A stretch of 64,000 nt of DNA from Gillisella vitis (GTDB lineage: Bacteria; Pseudomonadota; Alphaproteobacteria; Rhizobiales; Rhizobiaceae): NCBI RefSeq assembly GCF_021559775.1, contig NZ_CP056047.1:806001-870000 (forward strand), read 5' to 3'. A program made the position numbers and the translations under genes. Positions 30,076 to 38,297 of this stretch are shown here, one piece after another (position 1 is the stretch's first letter; each line of letters starts with the position of its first letter). The notes under the pieces are model-generated. The model searched no databases. It had not been told where the DNA came from and was given only the letters and a program-made list of their open reading frames with translations.

Positions 30076-30858
30076 TTACAGATCGGCGGGAAGCGGTGCG
30101 CCCAGCCATTTTTCGGAAATCTTGCTCAGCGAGCCATCGGCCTTTGCCTCGGCGATAATCGCATTGATTTTTTCCGCCAGCGCCGGTTCGTTCTTGTTGA
30201 AGCCGATGAAGCAGGGCGAGTTCTTGATCAGGAACTTTGGCTCCGGACGCTTCGGCGGGTTTTTGGCGAGGATCGCAGCAGCGACGACATTGCCGGTGGC
30301 AACCGCATCGACCTGACCGGAGAGGAAGGCGGAAATCGTGCCGTTATTGTCCTCGTAGCGCTTGATGACAGCGTCGGACGGCGCAACCTTGGTCAGTTCC
30401 AGATCCTCGACCGCGCCACGGGTAACGCCGACCGACTTGCCCGACAGATCGGCGGCGGACTTGATGGCGGTATCTGCGGGCGCAAACACGCCATTATAGA
30501 AAGGCGCATAGGCGGTGGAGAAGTCCACGACCTTTTCACGGTCTGGATTCTTGCCGAGGCTTGAAATGACCAGATCAACCTTGTTGGTCTGCAAATAGGG
30601 AATGCGGTTGGCGCTGGTGACCGGCACCAGTTCCAGCTTGACGCCCAATTTCTTGGCAATCAGCGCTGCGGTATCGATGTCATATCCGACGGGCTGCATG
30701 TCGGTGCCGACGCTGCCAAATGGTGGAAAGTCCTGCGGCACCGCCACTTTCAGCGTACCCCGCTTGGTAATGTCGCCCAGCGCATCGGCATGGGCCGGCA
30801 GGACGGCGGCAAAGGTGGCAAGGGAAAGGCCAAGGGCAAGCAGGGTACGACGATGCAT
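30076..30858 (-). CDS. Periplasmic amino-acid binding protein (SBP family 3)
   Basis: This is a 260-residue precursor. The signal peptide is MHRRTLLALGLSLATFAAV with likely cleavage after PAHA. The mature part starts DALGDITKRGTLKVAV, and FPPFGSVGTDMQPVGYDIDTAALIAKKLG is the family 3 ligand-site signature. DLSGKSVGVTRGAVEDL and IGFNKNEPALAEKIN follow. It is the first gene of the transporter operon. The ligand is probably a polar amino acid or related compound, but it cannot be specified. Confidence 0.93.
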   Translation of the reverse strand: MHRRTLLALGLSLATFAAVLPAHADALGDITKRGTLKVAVPQDFPPFGSVGTDMQPVGYDIDTAALIAKKLGVKLELVPVTSANRIPYLQTNKVDLVISSLGKNPDREKVVDFSTAYAPFYNGVFAPADTAIKSAADLSGKSVGVTRGAVEDLELTKVAPSDAVIKRYEDNNGTISAFLSGQVDAVATGNVVAAAILAKNPPKRPEPKFLIKNSPCFIGFNKNEPALAEKINAIIAEAKADGSLSKISEKWLGAPLPADL

Positions 30859-30913
30859 AGGATGCTCCGGATTGATATGATGCACAACTTGAAGCAATTG
30901 CTATGCCACTATG

Positions 30914-30943
30914 CAAAAAGCCGCCCGGAAAAGGCGGCTCTTG
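30914..30943 (-). terminator. Rho-independent terminator of dnaB
   Basis: On the minus strand a hairpin AGCCGCC/GGCGGCT (30919-30925 with 30933-30939, 7-nt loop) is followed by TTTTTG. It lies 64 nt past the dnaB stop and just before the binding-protein gene start, so it separates the two units. Confidence 0.85.
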
Positions 30944-31006
30944 GTTCTGTCTGGATTGACGGTGTGCATTTGCGCAAAGTTTAAGCAAGCTCCGCGCAAA
31001 GCATGG

Positions 31007-32503
31007 TCATGTTTCCTCGTAAGGCGTGAAACTTGGATCAGCGAGATCGGCAAAGCGGGTAAACTGCGCCTGGAAGGCCAGTTTGACGGTGCCGGTCGGT
31101 CCGTGACGCTGCTTGGCGATGATTACGTCCGCCGTGCCGCGCACCTTTTCCATCTGGGCTTCCCATTCGGGATATTTAGGGTCGCCCTGGTCGCGGGGTT
31201 CGAGGTTCTGCACATAATATTCCTCACGGAACACGAACATCACCACGTCGGCGTCCTGCTCGATCGAGCCTGATTCACGAAGGTCGGAGAGCTGAGGACG
31301 CTTGTCGTCGCGGCTTTCCACCTGACGCGACAGCTGCGACAGCGCGACGATTGGCACGTTCAACTCCTTGCCAAGTGCTTTCAAGCCCGTGGTGATCTGG
31401 GTGATTTCCTGGACGCGGTTTTCCCCTGACTTGCCCGAGCCGGTCATCAGCTGAATATAGTCCACGACAAGACAATCGAGGCCGCGCTGGCGCTTCAGGC
31501 GGCGTGCCCGAGCGGAAAGCTGGGCGATGGAAATACCACCGGTCTGGTCGATGAACAGCGGTACTTTCTGCATGGTCTGGGAAAAACCAACCAGCTTTTC
31601 AAAATCCTGCTCGGTAATATCACCCCGGCGGATTTTCGAAGACGACACTTCGGTCTGCTCGGACATGATACGGGTGGCGAGCTGCTCGGAGGACATTTCG
31701 AGCGAATAGAAGCCAACCACACCGCCGTTTTTAGCTTTGAACGAACCGTCTGGCTGCACTTCCGGCTCATAGGATGCGGCGATGTTCCAGGCGATATTGG
31801 TGGCAAGCGAGGTCTTACCCATGCCGGGACGTCCGGCCAGCACGATCAAGTCGGAGCGCTGTAAACCGCCCATTTTGCTATCAAGCGAGTGGATGCCGGT
31901 GGAAATGCCGGACAAATGACCGTCACGCTCGAAAGCAGCACCGGCCATATCGACGGCCTGGGCCACCGCATCGTTGAAGGACTGGAAACCGCCGTCATAG
32001 CGGCCGTTTTCGGCGAGATCGAACAGCCGGCGCTCGGTATCTTCGATCTGCGCCTGCGGCGGCATGTCGAGCGGTGCGTCGAAGGCGATATTGACCATGT
32101 CTTCGCCGATGGTGATCAGCGCGCGCCGTAGGGCCAGATCGTAGATCGCCCGGCCATAGTCCTCGGCATTGATGATCGACACGGCTTCCGACGCCAGCCG
32201 CGCCAGATATTGGGCAATGGTGAAATCGCCGATCTTCTGGTCCGAGGGCAGGAAGGTCTTGATCGTCACCGGATTGGCGGTCTTGCCCATGCGGATAATG
32301 TCGGAGGCGACCTCGTAGATCTTCCGGTGCAGTCCCTCATGAAAATGCGGGGGTTTGAGAAAATCCGAGACACGATAATAGGCATCGTTATTGACCAGAA
32401 TGGCGCCAAGCAAAGCCTGTTCGGCCTCGATATTGTTCGGGGCTTCCCGGTAATGGGGCTCTGCCGGCTGGGCAGGATTTAACCTGCGCGCAACATCGTT
32501 CAT
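31007..32503 (-). CDS. dnaB: Replicative DNA helicase
   Basis: This is a 498-residue hexameric 5'-3' helicase. The N-terminal domain starts at PHNIEAEQALLGAIL (here PNNIEAEQALLGAILVNNDAY), and Walker A GRPGMGKTSLATNIA is near residue 222. Walker B is LDCLVVDYIQLMTG, with the arginine-finger region KRPQLSDLRESGSIEQDADVV. There is no intein and the length is normal. It is preceded by about 250 nt that includes the rplI terminator. Confidence 0.97.
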   Translation of the reverse strand: MNDVARRLNPAQPAEPHYREAPNNIEAEQALLGAILVNNDAYYRVSDFLKPPHFHEGLHRKIYEVASDIIRMGKTANPVTIKTFLPSDQKIGDFTIAQYLARLASEAVSIINAEDYGRAIYDLALRRALITIGEDMVNIAFDAPLDMPPQAQIEDTERRLFDLAENGRYDGGFQSFNDAVAQAVDMAGAAFERDGHLSGISTGIHSLDSKMGGLQRSDLIVLAGRPGMGKTSLATNIAWNIAASYEPEVQPDGSFKAKNGGVVGFYSLEMSSEQLATRIMSEQTEVSSSKIRRGDITEQDFEKLVGFSQTMQKVPLFIDQTGGISIAQLSARARRLKRQRGLDCLVVDYIQLMTGSGKSGENRVQEITQITTGLKALGKELNVPIVALSQLSRQVESRDDKRPQLSDLRESGSIEQDADVVMFVFREEYYVQNLEPRDQGDPKYPEWEAQMEKVRGTADVIIAKQRHGPTGTVKLAFQAQFTRFADLADPSFTPYEET

Positions 32504-32702
32504 GGGCTTTATCCGTTCTCTCTCGCTGGAAGCTGCATTCCTATCGATCCTGTGGGGCGGTTAAAGGGCGGATTGCGATAAACACAGTAGTTCACAGGCC
32601 TGATGTGCCAGGGCAGAAAAAAACACGCTGACCCCGCTTTTTCCATTGACTGTGGCATGGCGCGACTCAGTTCTGTGAACATCTATTTTAGCCCGATCCG
32701 CA

Positions 32703-32733
32703 CAAAAAAACGCCCGGAAAATCCGGGCGTCTC
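32703..32733 (-). terminator. Rho-independent terminator of rplI operon
   Basis: On the minus strand, 9-bp arms ACGCCCGGA/TCCGGGCGT (32710-32718 and 32722-32730) around a 3-nt loop are followed by seven T (plus-strand A-run 32703-32709). It lies 24 nt past the rplI stop. Confidence 0.93.
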
Positions 32734-32756
32734 TTCAATCGATAAGGACGAATATC

Positions 32757-33332
32757 TTATTCGTCGTCGCCATCGCGGTCGGCATCCGGATCGAAGAAGT
32801 CTTCCGGACGCAGCGCGTCTTCGTCCACGCCGTAGATGGCGTCGGCGGAGGTGAGGCTTTCGCCCTTGGCCTGACGCTCGGCTTCTTCAGCGGAACGGGC
32901 AACGTTGATTTCGATAGCGATTTCAACTTCGGCATGCAGGTGCATGGTCACGTTGTGCAGGCCGATGGTCTTGATCGGGTTGTTCAACTCAACCTGGTTG
33001 CGCGAAACGGTAAAGCCTTCGGCAGCCAGAGCTTCGATGATGTCGCGAGCCGCAACCGAACCGTAGAGCTGGCCGGTTTCGCCAGCCGAACGGACGACGA
33101 TGAACGACTTGCCGTTCAGAACGTCAGCAACGGTCTGGGCTTCGGACTTACGCTCCAGGTTGCGGGCTTCGAGCGTGGAACGCTCGGCGTCGAAGCGGGC
33201 CTTGTTGGCGGCATTGGCGCGCAGCGCCTTGCCGGTTGGCAGCAGGTAGTTACGGGCAAAGCCGTCACGAACCTTGACCACTTCGCCCATCTGGCCAAGC
33301 TTGGCGATGCGCTCGAGAAGAATGACTTGCAT
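32757..33332 (-). CDS. rplI: 50S ribosomal protein L9
   Basis: This is a 191-residue protein. The N-terminal domain starts [32 protein letters not shown], the L9 signature. The central helix and C-terminal domain ([12 protein letters not shown]) follow. A 40-residue acidic extension (DADRDGDDE end) makes it longer than the 149-residue E. coli protein, as is usual in rhizobia. It is the last gene of the rpsF operon and is closed by a strong terminator. Confidence 0.97.
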   Translation of the reverse strand: MQVILLERIAKLGQMGEVVKVRDGFARNYLLPTGKALRANAANKARFDAERSTLEARNLERKSEAQTVADVLNGKSFIVVRSAGETGQLYGSVAARDIIEALAAEGFTVSRNQVELNNPIKTIGLHNVTMHLHAEVEIAIEINVARSAEEAERQAKGESLTSADAIYGVDEDALRPEDFFDPDADRDGDDE

Positions 33333-33377
33333 GCTATTTTCCTTTCAATTCAAGTTGGGCAATTCAAGTTTGTAAGC

Positions 33378-34379
33378 TCATGTTTCGGGTTTGTTATCGT
33401 CATCGGACTTGCTGTCCGTACCGGACTTGCCGTCTACCCTCGGTGGGGTGAGGGCAACGGTCCGCCGTGTGTCGATAAGGCCGAGAATGACGATGAAGAA
33501 GGCCGGAAAGGCGAGGAGAGACGCCATATAGGTGAGGATCAGCGCCGGGATGCGCCATTCCTTGCCACGGGTGCGTTGATGCAGCGATGCGAAGCCGCCG
33601 AGCAGAAAGCCTGCCCCAAACGTGCCACAGACAGTTGCGCCGATCAGGGCCGGTACGCCGCCGATAAAGCAGGCGACAATGCCAGCCAGGAAGATGAACG
33701 GCGCATTGCGGTTCATGCGCAGCGCCGAGGGAATATCCTCGCGCGGACGCAACGCATTGCCTGATGCCGCCACAATCCGGCTTGCCAGATAGTAAGCGGC
33801 AAACAGCATGATGACCCACATGCCACCCTGCACGATCGGCAGGGTCAGCAGCATGGTGGATTTGATTCCGGCGGTGCTGCCCATGGTGGCGGCAACGGTT
33901 GGATCGCGATCGTTCAGCGACTGCATCAGCGCATCGATCATGTTGCTGACCAGTTCAGCATCATAGCCGATCATCACGCCGAGGAAGATCACGCCGATGC
34001 AGACCAACCCGCAGAGATGCATGAGGATATCCGACAAGGGATACCAAGCGAGCAGCTTGTCCGGGCCACCGATTTCAGACGCCGGGCGGGCGAGATTGGC
34101 GAGATGGCTGATCCAGCCGGCTGGCAGCAGGGTAAACACCGCCATGGCGCAGGCAAACAGCGGCGAAACCGCCAGCGCGCCAGCAAAGGCTGCGGTGACG
34201 ATGGCGACGATGGCGGGAACATTGCCCCAGCGCAGGCCGACAATCATCACGGGCAGGGCGGATGCCGCATAGAAAACAGACGAAAAAGACGGTTGTGCAT
34301 TGGCCGCCAGCACCAGAAAGATGGCGGTCACGCCGGCGAGAAAGCCGGTCAGCAGCAATTTTCCGTCCAATTGTTTCAC
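33378..34379 (-). CDS. DUF2232 multi-pass membrane protein
   Basis: This is about 333 residues with roughly eight hydrophobic helices (for example LLLTGFLAGVTAIFLVLAANA, PAIVAIVTAAFAGALAVSPLFACAMAVF, GLVCIGVIFLGVMIG). It resembles DUF2232/YybS-like proteins encoded in ribosomal S6-S18-L9 operons. The start is uncertain: GTG at 34379 gives MKQLDGKLLL, while TTG at 34421 is also in frame. The C-terminus is charged (KSGTDSKSDDDNK). The biochemical function is unknown. Conserved placement between rpsR and rplI suggests a link to translation or envelope growth, without proof. Confidence 0.8.
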   Translation of the reverse strand: MKQLDGKLLLTGFLAGVTAIFLVLAANAQPSFSSVFYAASALPVMIVGLRWGNVPAIVAIVTAAFAGALAVSPLFACAMAVFTLLPAGWISHLANLARPASEIGGPDKLLAWYPLSDILMHLCGLVCIGVIFLGVMIGYDAELVSNMIDALMQSLNDRDPTVAATMGSTAGIKSTMLLTLPIVQGGMWVIMLFAAYYLASRIVAASGNALRPREDIPSALRMNRNAPFIFLAGIVACFIGGVPALIGATVCGTFGAGFLLGGFASLHQRTRGKEWRIPALILTYMASLLAFPAFFIVILGLIDTRRTVALTPPRVDGKSGTDSKSDDDNKPET

Positions 34380-34524
34380 GTCGCTGTCCTGCGCCTGGCA
34401 GTTAGAGGGCGATACCGTCAAGCGGCCTGCACCTCAACATGGGATTTATCCGTTCCGATCCACGCCCATCGCGGAAGGGAGACGGCCCCCGAAAACGGGA
34501 GCCGCGAAGTCACGTCAGCTTAGA

Positions 34525-34773
34525 TTAAGCAACAACGTAAGGCAGCAGGCCGAGGAAGCGGGCGCGCTTGATGGCCTTGGCCAGCTCGCGCTGCTTCTTC
34601 TGCGAAACAGCCGTGATCCGCGAAGGAACGATCTTGCCACGCTCGGAAATGTAGCGCTGCAACAGACGCACGTCCTTGTAGTCGATCTTCGGAGCGTTGG
34701 CGCCGGAGAAAGGGCAGGTCTTGCGACGGCGATGGAACGGACGACGAACCGTGGAAGAGGAAACTTCAGCCAT
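34525..34773 (-). CDS. rpsR: 30S ribosomal protein S18
   Basis: This is an 82-residue protein with the S18 core [44 protein letters not shown]. Cys in RKTCPFSG is the usual N-terminal feature. The ATG at 34773 (MAEVSSS) is preferred over one two codons upstream. It lies 12 nt after rpsF; S6 and S18 bind 16S rRNA together. Confidence 0.97.
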   Translation of the reverse strand: MAEVSSSTVRRPFHRRRKTCPFSGANAPKIDYKDVRLLQRYISERGKIVPSRITAVSQKKQRELAKAIKRARFLGLLPYVVA

Positions 34774-34785
34774 AGTCAAATCTCC

Positions 34786-35247
34786 TTATGCGCGATCTTC
34801 GCGCGGACGGCGCGGACGATCACCAAAGCTTTCACGGCCACCTTCACGGGGACCACGATCGCCACGATCACCGCGGTCGCCACGATCCGGACGGTCGCCA
34901 TCGCGGCGCGGACGGTCGTCGCGGTCGCGCTTCTGCATCATGGCAGACGGGCCTTCTTCGTGGGCTTCAACGGCGATGGTCATGTAACGAAGAACGTCTT
35001 CGTTGATGCGCATCTGACGCTCGACTTCGTGCACGGCAGCAGCCGGTGCATCGATGTCCATGAGAGCGTAGTGAGCCTTGCGGTTCTTGTTGATGCGGTA
35101 GGTCAGGGACTTCAGGCCCCAGTTTTCTACGCGCCCGACTTTGCCGCCATTTGCTTCGATAACACCCTTGTACTGTTCTACGAGGGCATCAACCTGCTGT
35201 GCGGACATATCCTGCCGGGCAAGGAATACATGTTCATAAAGAGCCAT
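34786..35247 (-). CDS. rpsF: 30S ribosomal protein S6
   Basis: This is a 153-residue protein. Residues 1-105 form the S6 fold ([34 protein letters not shown]). Residues after about 108 form a charged tail rich in Arg, Asp and Gly ([15 protein letters not shown] type) that is absent from short S6 proteins. The tail is encoded by internally repetitive DNA at about 34800-34930. It is the first gene of the rpsF-rpsR-DUF2232-rplI operon. The ATG at 35247 was chosen. Confidence 0.96.
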   Translation of the reverse strand: MALYEHVFLARQDMSAQQVDALVEQYKGVIEANGGKVGRVENWGLKSLTYRINKNRKAHYALMDIDAPAAAVHEVERQMRINEDVLRYMTIAVEAHEEGPSAMMQKRDRDDRPRRDGDRPDRGDRGDRGDRGPREGGRESFGDRPRRPREDRA

Positions 35248-35554
35248 GATAGCTTTGCCTTTCTTGCTGTGATCATCACCCGGATCGGCGCTAAGCCTCA
35301 ACGACTGCTCCTGATCGGGCAAGGCCCGGGGCAAGAAAAGCGTTGTACGAGACGGTCGAGAGCGGAGACACGGGAGGCCGAAACGCTTTTCGTTTCTGAC
35401 GGCAAAACAAGTCTGCCGGCCCTCCGTTCAGCCACCAGCCAAAAGACCGGGTGTTGCGAACAGCGGGCTTATAGCTGGTTTCAGCCGGAAAGCAAGCAAA
35501 AAGCTGGGGAAACGTAACGGTTGTGCGCCGAGGTAATATTATAAGATGGGGCTC
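35248..35554. other. 307-nt intergenic region upstream of rpsF
   Basis: This is the leader of the rpsF operon and the 3' end of the protease/inhibitor unit. It contains a candidate promoter at 35468-35495 and a small hairpin GAAACG/CGTTTC near 35380-35396. No coding frame is convincing. Confidence 0.45.
35468..35495 (-). promoter_or_regulatory. Candidate rpsF promoter
   Basis: On the minus strand TTGCTT (35495-35490) and TATAAG (35473-35468) are separated by 16 nt, close to the housekeeping sigma consensus. It lies about 220 nt upstream of the rpsF start, leaving a long leader. It was found by eye, and no transcription data are available. Confidence 0.4.
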
Positions 35555-35839
35555 TTACCTAAGCCGATCCTTGACGGCGGCCTTGATTTCATCCGGCACC
35601 AGGCTTTCAGGCACGTCCACGGACTGGTCGCCGAAACGCGACGGCCAGACGATTCGATAGCGAAAACCATCCGCCACGGCTGCTGTTTGTGGCACCGAAT
35701 GCCGGAAAAACTCTTCGATCAGCTGTTTTTCGGCCGCGCTCAGTTTTTCGACGGCGCAGACCCCATCGCTGCGCAATGCCGATCTTGCTCCGCCGAAGCC
35801 AGCAAAGCCGCCCATTTTTTCAAGAATGAGTTCATCCAT
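35555..35839 (-). CDS. Emfourin-type M4 protease inhibitor
   Basis: This is a 94-residue protein lying 54 nt downstream of an M4 protease gene on the same strand. Emfourin (M4in) is a small inhibitor encoded next to protealysin in Serratia. Size, gene order and patterns such as GGFAGFGG, LSAAEKQLIEEFF and FRYRIVWP match that family as I know it. No signal peptide is visible, agreeing with a cytoplasmic inhibitor of a leaderless protease. Assignment rests mainly on context plus moderate sequence resemblance. Confidence 0.75.
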   Translation of the reverse strand: MDELILEKMGGFAGFGGARSALRSDGVCAVEKLSAAEKQLIEEFFRHSVPQTAAVADGFRYRIVWPSRFGDQSVDVPESLVPDEIKAAVKDRLR

Positions 35840-35893
35840 ACGTTCTTGACCTTTACGGCCCTGATCGATGCCGCCGTGATCCTGGCAAACGCA

Positions 35894-36937
35894 TCAGACC
35901 GAAGCACTTTGCAGACCCACTTCGCTCCAGGCGGTGTCGAGCACCTCTGCGAGCGATCCATCTCCTGGATAAAGCCTGGCAGCTCCGGCCCGGGTCGCAT
36001 CGGCAAATTCCGCCATGGTCATGTCCGGGTTGCTGCCATTCTTTGTGAGTGCATCATACCATATCTGTCCGGCCTTGTCCCAGCTTTTGCCGCCGATGCG
36101 GGTGGCGGCCAGATAAAAGGCGCGGTTGGCGATGCCGCTGCTCTCATGTGGGTCCATGCCATCGCGATAATCGCTGAAATGGCTGATCTGCTCGGCCATG
36201 CAATGGGATGCTTCAGGATTGGCCATGTCGCGCAGGCAAGTATATTTCTGCCGGGCCGTCGGGCCGAGAATGTCATTGCCGATCAGCCAGTCGGCCTCAT
36301 CGGCATTCTGATCTTTCGTCCATTGCTTGAACATGCTGCCGAACACATCCGAGAGACTTTCATTCAGCCCACCCGGCTGGTTTTCATAGTCGAGGCCCAG
36401 GGTATATTGGGTGATGCCATGGGTCAGTTCATGGCCGACCACATCGGCGCTCTCACAAAACGGGGTGAAAATCTCCCCGTCGCCATCGCCATAGGCCATT
36501 TGCGAGCCGTTCCAGAAGGCGTTGTTGTAATCCCTGCCGTAATGCACAGACGACAGGATCGTCATGCCATTGCCGTCGATGGAGTTACGCTTGAAAACGC
36601 TGCTGTAGAATTGCTCGACGCCGGTCGTTGAATCGAATGTGGTCTTCACCTGGGCATCCGTTGAAGAGCCGGGATTGACGATCTGCACGCCGGGAAGGGT
36701 CATGCCGTTATTGCAGGTATAGACCGGGATATCAGGTGCCTGGGCTACGGTCACGGAAAATGCCCGGAAAGGCCGTTTGGCGATGGTCAGCTGGCGGGCG
36801 CTGTCGCGAAACTGGCGCAGTTGATGGTCGTGATGCATGGTTTCCTGTAGCCGCTCGCGCACGGCGGCTGGAAAATCCTGGTCACGGGATAGGGCAATCA
36901 GCACTTTTTCGGGAATGATTTGACAATAGCGGCACAT
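35894..36937 (-). CDS. Protealysin-like M4 metalloprotease
   Basis: This is a 347-residue thermolysin-family protease. The zinc motif HELTH is at 169-173 and the third ligand Glu193 is in NESLSD, with a catalytic-domain histidine further on in DPHESSG. The N-terminus MCRYCQIIPEKVL is the short protealysin-type propeptide motif rather than a secretion signal, and the propeptide is about 60 residues. The start at 36937 has a GGAGG ribosome site. Protealysin-like proteases are cytoplasmic or non-classically released, with reported roles in host invasion by Serratia. The downstream gene encodes the cognate-type inhibitor. Confidence 0.93.
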   Translation of the reverse strand: MCRYCQIIPEKVLIALSRDQDFPAAVRERLQETMHHDHQLRQFRDSARQLTIAKRPFRAFSVTVAQAPDIPVYTCNNGMTLPGVQIVNPGSSTDAQVKTTFDSTTGVEQFYSSVFKRNSIDGNGMTILSSVHYGRDYNNAFWNGSQMAYGDGDGEIFTPFCESADVVGHELTHGITQYTLGLDYENQPGGLNESLSDVFGSMFKQWTKDQNADEADWLIGNDILGPTARQKYTCLRDMANPEASHCMAEQISHFSDYRDGMDPHESSGIANRAFYLAATRIGGKSWDKAGQIWYDALTKNGSNPDMTMAEFADATRAGAARLYPGDGSLAEVLDTAWSEVGLQSASV

Positions 36938-37091
36938 GGCAACCTCCATGATTGATCAGATTTCCACCGAGGGGAGTATAAAGTGTCGTTAAAATTTATT
37001 CGGGAAAACGATCAAGGCACCGGCAGGTTCCATGCCTCGCAGACAAAGTTGCATACGAGCCAAGAACATCATGCGGTTTTGGGAGAAGCGA

Positions 37092-37997
37092 TCAGGCTGA
37101 TTTGATCTGGAGGGTCAGGTGGCCATCCTGATTGGCAAATGCAAAGCTTGGGGTTGAGCCTTTGGCCGCCGCGCCATCAAAGGTCACGGTCATCTTGTCG
37201 GACGACCCTGCAAAGGTCAGGATCAGGCTATTGGTGCCAGTGGTGACAGTGATATCGCCCTGCTGAAATCCACCCAGTTGCAGGGAGAGTGGCCCATCCG
37301 TGGTGATGGTGTCCTGACCGTCGCCAGCGGCAAAGGCATATTCGGCGACGCTATTGCTGCCGGGTTTTTGGTGGATGGTCACCGTATCATTGCCGGTGCC
37401 GCCTGAGGCGAAAATGCGACTGCCTTCGAGATACATCGTATCATCGCCAGCCCCGCCATCGATATTGGCAAGCGTGTCGCCGGAGGCTTTGATCGTGTCG
37501 TTCCCGTCGCCGCCCGTTACCGCCATGATCAGCGATCCGGTTAACTGGATGTCGTCATCACCGGCTCCGCCGTCGATCTCCGAAAGCAGGGCGGCGCTGG
37601 CCTTCAGGCTGTCCTTGCCGTCGCCAAGTGCGATACCCGCCATGGCGGCGCTTTTGGCCACCAGGCTGTCATCGCCATTGCCGGTCTCGACCTGATAGAC
37701 GCCACGACCGGTAAAAGTCAGGCTGTCATTGCCTTCCGTGCCGGTGACGCTGGTAATATAGCCAAGGCTTTCGCTGACATCGGCCTGGTCGGCGCTGCCG
37801 CCATCGCCAAGGCTGAGAATTTCGATGATGCGGGCCAATGCTCTTTGCCCGGCGCTGTCGGAGACTGTGCCGCGATCAGATTGGCTATGGCCGGTGTTTG
37901 TCGTTGCTGTGGGTTTGGCCGGGCTGCTGCCGGAAAACAGCTGGCTTGCATAGGCCACGGCATTGGGGTCGCGATAGAAACTGTTGATGCTGCTCAT
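37092..37997 (-). CDS. Small RTX-repeat (hemolysin-type calcium-binding) protein
   Basis: This is a 301-residue protein. Residues 1-70 are low in predicted structure and begin MSSINSFYRDPNAVAYAS. Residues about 80-230 hold at least eight nonapeptide-like units (GNDSL, GNGDDSL, GDGKDSL, GGAGDDDI, GGDGNDTI, GGAGDDTM, GGTGNDTV, GDGQDTI), which bind Ca2+ in RTX proteins. The C-terminal 70 residues form a beta-rich domain. There is no N-terminal signal, consistent with type I secretion, but no T1SS genes are nearby. There is no catalytic domain. The ATG at 37997 is favoured; the frame extends to 38078. Confidence 0.8.
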   Translation of the reverse strand: MSSINSFYRDPNAVAYASQLFSGSSPAKPTATTNTGHSQSDRGTVSDSAGQRALARIIEILSLGDGGSADQADVSESLGYITSVTGTEGNDSLTFTGRGVYQVETGNGDDSLVAKSAAMAGIALGDGKDSLKASAALLSEIDGGAGDDDIQLTGSLIMAVTGGDGNDTIKASGDTLANIDGGAGDDTMYLEGSRIFASGGTGNDTVTIHQKPGSNSVAEYAFAAGDGQDTITTDGPLSLQLGGFQQGDITVTTGTNSLILTFAGSSDKMTVTFDGAAAKGSTPSFAFANQDGHLTLQIKSA

Positions 37998-38156
37998 TTG
38001 CGCTCTCCGTGCCCGGTGCGAGCCACAAGATAAGAGCACACTTATATATAAGGGAATGTAAAGCCAGCCTTGCTTCAAAACGCGGTGAGTAAGCCGTTAA
38101 CGTCAAAGGGGCCGGAAATATCCAGCCCCTGGGTCAATTGCGTGGTTAATGTCTTA

Positions 38157-38297
38157 CAGTCTGTTCAAAAATTGCTGCTGGCCTGGCGAAAATGGTGATT
38201 TCGAGAACCGGAACGGAGCGTACTTAACGTACGTGAGGCTCGGTAAGCGCAGAAATTGCCATTTACAGACGGCCAGCGGCGATTATTGGGCGGACTG
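38157..38297. repeat. 141-bp imperfect palindromic element
   Basis: Terminal 27-nt arms 38157-38183 and 38271-38297 match at 21 of 27 positions when one is reversed, and five of the six differences would be G-U pairs in RNA. An inner match (AAATGG..ATTTC with GAAAT..CCATTT) and a central GTACTTAACGTAC at 38220-38232 continue the symmetry. The right end abuts the stop codon of the aldo/keto reductase gene. It is probably one copy of a dispersed rhizobial element. No second copy is in this window. Confidence 0.75.

Noticed and set aside
34795..34930. Regular short repeats in DNA, considered as CRISPR-like or microsatellite array
   Set aside because: They are the codons of the RGD-rich tail of S6; no repeat-spacer structure.
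37354..37695. Pro/Ser-rich plus-strand frame opposite the RTX gene
   Set aside because: Its periodicity is the mirror of the glycine-aspartate repeats on the real strand.
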